From a bacterium (GTDB taxonomy: Bacteria; Omnitrophota; Gorgyraeia; Velamenicoccales; JABMQK01): a DNA stretch of 6,042 bases. The position numbers were made by a program, and so were the translations under genes. The notes under the pieces were generated by a model that was not told where the DNA came from, did not search any database, and saw only the letters and a list, made by a program, of their open reading frames with translations. This document shows, one piece after another, positions 1-4,571 of the stretch (positions are counted from its first letter, which is position 1; the number at the start of each line of letters is the position of its first letter). The stretch is from assembly GCA_013203265.1 (NCBI GenBank), contig JABMQK010000091.1, positions 1 through 6,042 of the forward strand. Direction: 5' to 3'.

Positions 1-2
1 AG

Positions 3-1826
3 AAAGGGCCGGTAACAACTATAACACTAAACGATCCCGGCAAAGAAGAGATTATCGATTATGAGAAATACGGAGAATTCCTAGATATAGGAACAGTTGA
101 TTATAGATATGTAATAGGAGACCAGGAAGGTTTATCTCGCGCTGCTGGTGAAGGTATTTATCCTAATACAACCAGCGTGCGTTGGAACCCTAATTTTGTT
201 AAAGTAAGAAAAGAAGGCAGATTTAAAGGAAATCATTGGGATTTAGTTCATTCAAAAGATTTAGAGGCAGCATTCTTTAGATGGGCGTTATTTCCTGAGC
301 CCAAAGGTGTAAGTTTATTCTATTTAGGTTTAATCTTAGAGAAGGCTGGTTTGTATAGACACGCAATAAAGGCCTACTACGCTATTGTTATACACTTTCC
401 TTCTAGCGTGGGTTGGACTTATTGGCGCACACCTTGGTATGTTGGACAGGCGGCCATTGCAAAAATAAAATATCTATGCAAAAAACATCCAGAGATAAAG
501 ATGAAATTAGTAGATGCGAAGATAGAGGTAATAAATGGTTACGACCACGATATTTCAAATGATATTTTTGTAGTAAACCCAGGCAAAATTATTAGTAATG
601 GAGTGGCCAGAAGTTGGTTTGATAGAGTAAAAGATTTTTTTAAAGAGCGGTTTCAACAGAGAAAAGTAAAAAGGATAAAAGGTTGGGGCCGGATTAGGTT
701 GGTTCAATATGAAAATGGAGATTGGCAATTGCTCGTTGATGATAAACCATTTGTGATTAAAGGTATGACTTATGCACCGACAAAGGTTGGGCAAGGTCCC
801 GACGATGGGTCTTTAACTAATTGGATGGAGTATGATTTTAATAGTAATGGTAAGTGTGATGGTCCTTATGATGCCTTTGTGGACAAGAATAGAAATAACA
901 AACAGGATAGAAATGAACCGGCAGTTGGCGATTTTAAAATACTTAAAGAAATGGGGGTTAATACAATAAGGCTTTATCAGCAACCGTTTGAAATAGATAA
1001 GGAACTTTTAAGGCAGCTCTATCGCGATTATGGGATAATGGTAATAATGGGGGATTTCTTGGGGAAGTATGCTTTAGGCTCGGGAGCTGATTGGCATGAA
1101 GGAACCGATTATGATAATCCTTTACATCAAAAGAATATGCTTGAGTCTGTAAAAAAGATGGTTCTTGAATTTAAAGATGAACCCTATATTTTAATGTGGC
1201 TATTGGGTAATGAAAACGTTTATGGTGTTGCTTGTAATGCGGATAAAAATCCAGAAAGCTTTTTTAAATTTTGTAACGAGGCAGCTCTATTGATAAAAAC
1301 ATTAGATAGCGAACATCCTGTTGCTATAGCGAGCGGAGATGTATTATTTTTGGATAAGTTTGCAAAGTATACTGATGAAGTAGATGCATTTGGAACAAAT
1401 GCTTATCGAGGAGGTTATGGTTTTGGCGCATTTTGGCAGCAGGTCAAAGGTTTAACAGATAAGCCAGCGTTTATTACAGAGTATGGCTGCCCTGCTTATT
1501 CTAAAGGGATGACTAGAGATCAGGCAGAACAAGCGCAGGCAGATTATCTTTTGGGTTGCTGGGAGGATATTGAAGATAATATGGCCGGCGGCAAAGGAGA
1601 AGGCAATGCAATTGGAGGAATAGTTTTTGAATATTTAGATGAATGGTGGAAGGCCTATGAGCCGTCATTTCATGATACAAAAGGATTGTTTACCGGGGCG
1701 TTCCCGGATGGCTTTATGCATGAAGAGTGGCTGGGTGTTTGTGGTCAAGGAAACGGAGATTTAAGTCCATTCTTGAGAAGATTGAGAAAGAGTTATTATG
1801 CTTACAAGGAAATTTGGAGCAAATAA
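3..1826 (+). CDS. TPR-linked clan GH-A glycoside hydrolase (GH2/GH72-like TIM barrel), 5' partial
   Basis: The frame is open from the left edge (first whole codon at 3), so the true start is upstream; the GTG at 177 is internal. About 607 residues are visible and are numbered here from nt 3. Residues 1-105 match no domain I can name, but are rich in Tyr, Trp and Gly. Residues about 107-133 (GLILEKAGLYRHAIKAYYAI) look like a TPR helix pair. The catalytic barrel starts near residue 229 and runs to the end: KGMTYAP at strand 1, NTIRLY at strand 2, GNEN with the acid/base Glu404 (nt 1212-1214), NAYRG at strand 6, ITEYGC with the nucleophile Glu493 (nt 1479-1481), and GGIVFEY..EWWK at strand 8. 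Both catalytic glutamates are present, so the enzyme should act on a beta-linked glycan by a retaining mechanism, as hydrolase or transglycosylase. An EF-hand-like insert sits between strand 1 and helix 1. It is paralogous to the gene at 3327, which lacks the N-terminal region and the insert. Substrate is unknown; the family-level call is firm. Confidence 0.88.
   Translation, partial: KGPVTTITLNDPGKEEIIDYEKYGEFLDIGTVDYRYVIGDQEGLSRAAGEGIYPNTTSVRWNPNFVKVRKEGRFKGNHWDLVHSKDLEAAFFRWALFPEPKGVSLFYLGLILEKAGLYRHAIKAYYAIVIHFPSSVGWTYWRTPWYVGQAAIAKIKYLCKKHPEIKMKLVDAKIEVINGYDHDISNDIFVVNPGKIISNGVARSWFDRVKDFFKERFQQRKVKRIKGWGRIRLVQYENGDWQLLVDDKPFVIKGMTYAPTKVGQGPDDGSLTNWMEYDFNSNGKCDGPYDAFVDKNRNNKQDRNEPAVGDFKILKEMGVNTIRLYQQPFEIDKELLRQLYRDYGIMVIMGDFLGKYALGSGADWHEGTDYDNPLHQKNMLESVKKMVLEFKDEPYILMWLLGNENVYGVACNADKNPESFFKFCNEAALLIKTLDSEHPVAIASGDVLFLDKFAKYTDEVDAFGTNAYRGGYGFGAFWQQVKGLTDKPAFITEYGCPAYSKGMTRDQAEQAQADYLLGCWEDIEDNMAGGKGEGNAIGGIVFEYLDEWWKAYEPSFHDTKGLFTGAFPDGFMHEEWLGVCGQGNGDLSPFLRRLRKSYYAYKEIWSK
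834..917 (+). other. Two EF-hand-like calcium-binding loops inserted in the glycosidase barrel
   Basis: Inside the first glycosidase, two acidic loops lie 16 residues apart (visible residues 278-286 and 294-305). Loop 1 reads D-F-N-S-N-G-K-C-D. Loop 2 reads D-K-N-R-N-N-K-Q-D-R-N-E, placing oxygen ligands at EF-hand positions 1, 3, 5, 9 and 12. They fall between barrel strand 1 (KGMTYAP) and the helix before strand 2 (LKEMGVNTIRLY). The second glycosidase has only a short acidic loop there. Such loops are known in dockerins and thrombospondin type 3 repeats; calcium binding here is inferred from the pattern alone. Confidence 0.6.
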
Positions 1827-1842
1827 TTTTTTTAGAATTTAA

Positions 1843-1858
1843 TAGAAAGGAGGGTGAT
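1843..1858 (+). promoter_or_regulatory. Over-long Shine-Dalgarno-like sequence in the leader, with a possible 12-codon reading frame
   Basis: TAGAAAGGAGG followed, after one extra G, by TGAT matches almost the full complement of a bacterial 16S rRNA 3' tail (ending ACCUCCUUUCUA). It starts 16 bases after the stop of the upstream glycosidase and 140 bases before the ATG of the next gene, so it is not that gene's own ribosome binding site. An ATG at 1857 opens a 12-codon frame (MYKIIILIIQPR, stop at 1893-1895), but only 3 nt separate GGAGG from this ATG, which is too close for efficient initiation. It could be a ribosome standby site, a leader-peptide site or chance. Confidence 0.4.
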
Positions 1859-1861
1859 GTA

Positions 1862-1877
1862 TAAAATAATTATTTTA
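1862..1877. repeat. 16-bp perfect AT palindrome
   Basis: TAAAATAATTATTTTA reads identically on both strands. It contains no G or C, so an RNA hairpin would be weak; a dimeric-protein operator is the more natural reading if it is functional. In an AT-rich leader, chance remains quite possible. A shorter inverted repeat, AAGAT-T-ATCTT, follows at 1903-1913. Confidence 0.35.
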
Positions 1878-1967
1878 ATAATTCAGCCTCGGTAGAAAAA
1901 ATAAGATTATCTTCAGAGGTGTTTAGTATAAAGAGGTTATATTGAAAGCAAAAAGTATAAAATATGA

Positions 1968-1974
1968 AGGGAGG
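1968..1974 (+). promoter_or_regulatory. Ribosome binding site of the two-domain sugar-binding protein
   Basis: AGGGAGG lies 8 nt before the ATG at 1983, a strong match at ideal spacing. It fixes the start, which is confirmed by the signal peptide that follows directly. No convincing promoter with both hexamers was found in the 156-base gap upstream, so the gene may be read from the glycosidase transcript or from a weak promoter. Confidence 0.8.
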
Positions 1975-1982
1975 AAGTAAAG

Positions 1983-3122
1983 ATGAAGAGATTTGTGAGT
2001 TTACTTTTAGTTTTGAGTTTGGTGGTGTTCGCTACTAGCGCTTTGGCACAAGGTAAGGAGTTTTTTAAAGTATATACTGATACCAATTCTCCGGATAATC
2101 ACTACATACCTTCTGGATGGATGGGAGATTATGCAGACCTTGCTATGGATGATAAACATATGGATTCTCCACATTCAGGTTCTACCTGCATTAAGATGAC
2201 TTATTATGCCAGGAGGACTCAAGGTCAAGGTTGGGCAGGTATCTACTGGCAGAATCCACCCAATAATTGGGGTTCTAAGAAGGGTGGTTTTGATCTTACG
2301 AATATGACGAAGTTGAGTGTATGGATGAAAGGTGCTAAAGGCGGAGAGATTATAGATAAGATAGTAGTTGGAGGGATTAAAGGTATGTATCCTGATTCAT
2401 CGGAGACGACGTTCGGGCCATTTGAATTAACTGATGAATGGAAAGAATATACCATTAATCTTGCAGGAAAAGATATTTCTTATATCTCTGGTGGTTTTTG
2501 TTGGGTTGCTAATGCTGATTCCAATGATAAGGGGGCCACTTTTTATATTGACGACATCAAATTCGTAGCAGATCCTACAATGAAACCCGAGATCAAAAAG
2601 GCAGAAGATATGCCTTTTTATGTCTATGCAGATAAGGGGTCCATTACGAATCACTTCATTCCTTCCGGATGGATGGGGGATTATTCTGATATTAAGTTAG
2701 ATGTGAGTTCACAGGATGACCCTTATTTCGGCTCTACTTGTATTGAGATCGAATACACAAGTGAAGTTTCTCAGGGCGCGCGCTGGACTGGTATCTATTG
2801 GCAGAATCCACCCAATAACTGGGGTTCTATAGATGGTGGTTTTGATTTATCCAAGGCAACGAGCCTTACTTTTTGGGCCAGGGGCCAAAAAGGCGGCGAG
2901 CGTATTGAAGAGTTTAAAATCGGTGGCATAATGGGTGAATACTCTGATACTGATTCTGCGGGTATCGGCCCGGTAGTTTTAACTAGCGAGTGGAAACAAT
3001 ACACAATGGATCTGACAGGTAAAGACCTTTCTTTTATTATCGGAGGTTTCTGCTGGTCGACAAATATCGATGTTAATCCAGAAGGCATTACTTTTTATCT
3101 GGATGAAATAAGATATGAGTAA
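1983..3122 (+). CDS. Secreted protein of two tandem carbohydrate-binding-like beta-sandwich domains
   Basis: This 379-residue protein starts with a clear signal peptide (positive MKR, a hydrophobic run, and cleavage most likely after ALA at residue 22). The mature part is two copies of one domain, residues 27-195 and 211-379, joined by a 15-residue linker rich in charge and proline. No catalytic domain is present. Each copy shows [FY]IPSGWMGDY, GST-C-I, an invariant GIYWQNPPNNWGS, GGFDL, a W followed by KG or RG, an [EQ]-W-K-x-Y-T segment, GGFCW, and a closing TFY[IL]D[DE]I strand. The closing strand and overall order resemble jelly-roll CBMs of the CBM4/9/11 type (galactose-binding-like fold). 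The invariant aromatics are good candidates for a glycan-binding face. Each copy has two cysteines (69/173 and 253/357) that could form one disulfide. The gene sits between two related glycosidases, so it probably binds the same glycan, as a free binding protein or surface adaptor. I cannot assign a CBM family number with certainty. Confidence 0.85.
   Translation: MKRFVSLLLVLSLVVFATSALAQGKEFFKVYTDTNSPDNHYIPSGWMGDYADLAMDDKHMDSPHSGSTCIKMTYYARRTQGQGWAGIYWQNPPNNWGSKKGGFDLTNMTKLSVWMKGAKGGEIIDKIVVGGIKGMYPDSSETTFGPFELTDEWKEYTINLAGKDISYISGGFCWVANADSNDKGATFYIDDIKFVADPTMKPEIKKAEDMPFYVYADKGSITNHFIPSGWMGDYSDIKLDVSSQDDPYFGSTCIEIEYTSEVSQGARWTGIYWQNPPNNWGSIDGGFDLSKATSLTFWARGQKGGERIEEFKIGGIMGEYSDTDSAGIGPVVLTSEWKQYTMDLTGKDLSFIIGGFCWSTNIDVNPEGITFYLDEIRYE
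2061..2567 (+). repeat. Domain repeat, copy 1
   Basis: First copy of the sugar-binding-like domain, 169 residues. It aligns to copy 2 at a constant offset of 184 residues (552 nt) with no gap; my hand count gives about 91 identical residues of 169 (roughly 54%). Confidence 0.85.
2238..2277 (+). repeat. Near-identical 40-nt direct repeat (partner at 2790-2829)
   Basis: This stretch, encoding GIYWQNPPNNWGS, matches 2790-2829 in 38 of 40 bases; both differences are silent (TAC/TAT and AAT/AAC). The flanking repeat DNA is much more diverged. This fits strong selection on the binding motif, local gene conversion between the copies, or both. Confidence 0.85.
2613..3119 (+). repeat. Domain repeat, copy 2
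   Basis: Second copy of the same domain, ending exactly at the stop codon. Compared with copy 1, the middle surface segments differ most (for example AKGGEIIDKIVV versus QKGGERIEEFKI), while the Trp- and Gly-rich motifs are unchanged. The two copies may therefore share a ligand but differ in affinity or specificity. Confidence 0.85.
2790..2829 (+). repeat. Near-identical 40-nt direct repeat (partner at 2238-2277)
   Basis: Second copy of the conserved motif DNA, exactly 552 nt downstream of the first. The equal spacing shows that no net insertion or deletion separates the two domain copies here. Confidence 0.85.
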
Positions 3123-3242
3123 AATTATTTTTCTACTGATTGAAAAAAATTGGTTTATCGTCTTGCCCTGATGGATTGTGCTATTTTAGTTTGTTTAGAG
3201 TTTAGTGTTTTTTTTGGGGGGTAAGGCTTAAGGCAACTTTAT

Positions 3243-3257
3243 CCACCTACGAGGTGG
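3243..3257 (+). promoter_or_regulatory. Leader hairpin with anti-Shine-Dalgarno arm
   Basis: CCACCT-ACG-AGGTGG forms a perfect 6-bp, G+C-rich stem with a 3-nt loop in the gap before the second glycosidase. Its left arm includes CACCT, which can also pair with AGGTG at 3282-3286, the likely Shine-Dalgarno of that gene. The two pairings exclude each other, so the leader could switch between an open and a blocked state. No U-tract follows, so this is not a terminator. It matches no riboswitch class I can recognise. Confidence 0.45.
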
Positions 3258-3271
3258 CAGAGAAGCATTTT

Positions 3272-3277
3272 TATAAT
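3272..3277 (+). promoter_or_regulatory. Possible -10 box (TATAAT)
   Basis: A perfect TATAAT hexamer lies 49 bases before the ATG at 3327. No recognisable -35 box is found 16-18 bases upstream and there is no extended -10 TG. If used, transcription would begin near 3284, removing or truncating the 3282 Shine-Dalgarno and leaving the 3289-3319 hairpin at the very 5' end of the mRNA. In this AT-rich gap a chance match is likely. Confidence 0.2.
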
Positions 3278-3281
3278 ATTA

Positions 3282-3288
3282 AGGTGAG
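3282..3288 (+). promoter_or_regulatory. Likely ribosome binding site, separated from its start by a hairpin
   Basis: AGGTGAG (preceded by A at 3281) is the best Shine-Dalgarno match before the ATG at 3327, but in linear distance it is about 40 nt too far. The intervening 3289-3319 folds into a strong hairpin. With that stem closed, AGGTG lies 9 nt from the ATG, an ideal spacing. The other candidate, AGGG at 3316-3319, is 7 nt from the ATG but buried in the hairpin's right arm. Confidence 0.5.
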
Positions 3289-3319
3289 CCCTGTTAGAGA
3301 ACTTTATTCTCTAGCAGGG
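3289..3319 (+). promoter_or_regulatory. Long hairpin directly before the start of the second glycosidase
   Basis: CCCTGTTAGAGAA (3289-3301) pairs with TTCTCTAGCAGGG (3307-3319) along 13 positions with a single T-G wobble and a 5-nt loop. It ends 7 nt before the ATG at 3327. It is followed by A residues, not T, so it is not an intrinsic terminator on the plus strand, and the minus strand lacks a T-run too. It could bring the 3282 Shine-Dalgarno close to the start, hide the AGGG in its own arm, or protect the mRNA. Confidence 0.65.
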
Positions 3320-3326
3320 TAAAAAA

Positions 3327-4571
3327 ATGAAAAATAAATTAATTCTATTTATTGGCGCGATAATAGTTTTTTCGTTTGGTATTTCTTTTGGTCCCAGGCC
3401 ATTTATTCCTTCCAGGGTAGAAATCAAGAAATTTAAAAATGGCCATTATCAGCTTCTGGTAAATAAAAAACCCTATATTGTAAAAGGTGTCTGTTATAGT
3501 CCTGTGCCCATAGGCCAGAGTCATGATAATGATTTCTGGGCTGATTCAAGAGAACCTTGGAAGGTTGATGGTAAACTTATGAAGAAGATGGGAATTAATA
3601 CAGTAAGATTTTATCAATCAGGCCAAGATCCGGATGATGTGAGAAAAGTTATTAATGATTTATATAGTTTATATGGAATACGTACGATTATGGGGCACTG
3701 GTTGGGATTCTGGAATTATCCTTCACCGTTCTACGCCGATGAAGATTTCAGGAACAGAATAAAAAATGATGTTTTGGCTATGGTGCGTGAATATAAAGAT
3801 GAGCCAGGAATTTTGTTTTGGGTTTTGGGTAATGAGAATAATTATTCATTTTCAGGCAGGGTTAATTTCTGGTCTTCAGAGGAGATAGATGCGATAGGAG
3901 ATCCTTCTGTTCAAATAAGTGAACGCGCACGCATATATTACTCTTTTGTAAATGAGATAGCTAAAGCAATTCATGAAATCGATCCCAATCATCCTGTGGC
4001 AATGGGAAATGGTGAACTTATGACGCTGGATATCGCTGATCAAGTGTGCCCCGATGTAGACATAGTGGCTTGTATTATTTATCGCGGCAAGTCTTTTGGA
4101 AATATTTTTAGAAATTTAAGAAATACCTTTGATAGACCGTTAGTTTTCATTGAATTCGGTTGCGATGCATATAATGCATATTCAAAAGAGGAAGATGAAG
4201 CTAATCAGGCAAAATTTTTAGAGTCACAATGGATTCAAATTTATCAGAACTTAGCCAATAATCCAAAGGGAGAAGGCAACTGTTTAGGCGGCGCTATATT
4301 TGAATGGAGTGATGAGTGGTGGAAGAATAAGGAATATGATCCTCAGAGTTGGTTCGTACATGATACAGGATCTAATTGGTCCAATGGTGCATATTATTTT
4401 GATATAAAGGTAGAGGGCAATAAGAATATGAATGAGGAGTGGTTTGGCTTGGTTTCTTTATCTGAAGAATTAGAAGATGGTTTAAACAAGAGGACACCTC
4501 GCAAAAGTTATTATACTCTTCGGGAGTTCTGGAGAAATCCTAGAGTAAAACTAAATAAGCGCAAAAAATGA
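3327..4571 (+). CDS. Exported clan GH-A glycoside hydrolase (GH2/GH72-like TIM barrel)
   Basis: This is a complete 414-residue enzyme, essentially one (beta/alpha)8 barrel. Residues 1-22 are a hydrophobic N-terminal segment after MKNK; a clean cleavage site is not obvious, so it may be a signal peptide or a membrane anchor. The barrel begins near residue 32 with the same entry as the first glycosidase (YQLLVNKKPYIVKG). Key motifs are NTVRFY (91-96), GNEN (168-171) with acid/base Glu170 (nt 3834-3836), FIEFGC with nucleophile Glu276, GGAIFEW.DEWW (321-332), and EEWFGLVSL near the end. Both catalytic residues are intact. Matching C-termini (RKSYY..[KR]E[FI]W) show that it is a paralog of the gene ending at 1826, without the TPR-like region and EF-hand insert. 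In place of N-A-Y at strand 6 it has I-I-Y, so the active-site surroundings differ. The C-terminus is a basic tail (NKRKK). Expected role: cleaving or transferring beta-glycan outside the cytoplasm. Its start is set by the leader hairpin arrangement and the hydrophobic N-terminus. Confidence 0.88.
   Translation: MKNKLILFIGAIIVFSFGISFGPRPFIPSRVEIKKFKNGHYQLLVNKKPYIVKGVCYSPVPIGQSHDNDFWADSREPWKVDGKLMKKMGINTVRFYQSGQDPDDVRKVINDLYSLYGIRTIMGHWLGFWNYPSPFYADEDFRNRIKNDVLAMVREYKDEPGILFWVLGNENNYSFSGRVNFWSSEEIDAIGDPSVQISERARIYYSFVNEIAKAIHEIDPNHPVAMGNGELMTLDIADQVCPDVDIVACIIYRGKSFGNIFRNLRNTFDRPLVFIEFGCDAYNAYSKEEDEANQAKFLESQWIQIYQNLANNPKGEGNCLGGAIFEWSDEWWKNKEYDPQSWFVHDTGSNWSNGAYYFDIKVEGNKNMNEEWFGLVSLSEELEDGLNKRTPRKSYYTLREFWRNPRVKLNKRKK

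Noticed and set aside
177..179. GTG as the start of the first glycosidase
   Set aside because: The same frame is open without a stop back to position 3, the upstream residues read as continuous protein, and no Shine-Dalgarno precedes this GTG.
555..794. Minus-strand open frame of 79 codons inside the first glycosidase
   Set aside because: It lies wholly opposite a well-supported enzyme gene, has no recognisable domain and has the composition expected of an antisense shadow.
1942..1963. TTGAAA and TAAAAT as a promoter for the sugar-binding gene
   Set aside because: The hexamers are only 10 bases apart, too close for a sigma-70 type promoter, and they lie almost on the ribosome binding site.
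2243..3088. Three minus-strand open frames opposite the sugar-binding gene, two sharing a similar sequence
   Set aside because: Their similarity to each other only mirrors the tandem domain repeat on the plus strand. They are shadows, not a gene family.
3124..3152. AT inverted repeat after the sugar-binding gene as a terminator
   Set aside because: The arms pair poorly (mismatches after five or six A-T pairs), have almost no G-C pairs and no following T-run.
3216..3270. Resemblance of the AAGGCAAC...GGTGG...AGC segment to a GEMM-type c-di-GMP riboswitch
   Set aside because: Only short fragments resemble the class. The GNRA loop and the GGGACGCAAAGCC core are missing, so I do not call it.
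3289..3319. Strong hairpin as a rho-independent terminator
   Set aside because: It is followed by T then seven A on the plus strand and by CTCACC on the minus strand. Neither side has the needed U-tract, and it sits right before a start codon.
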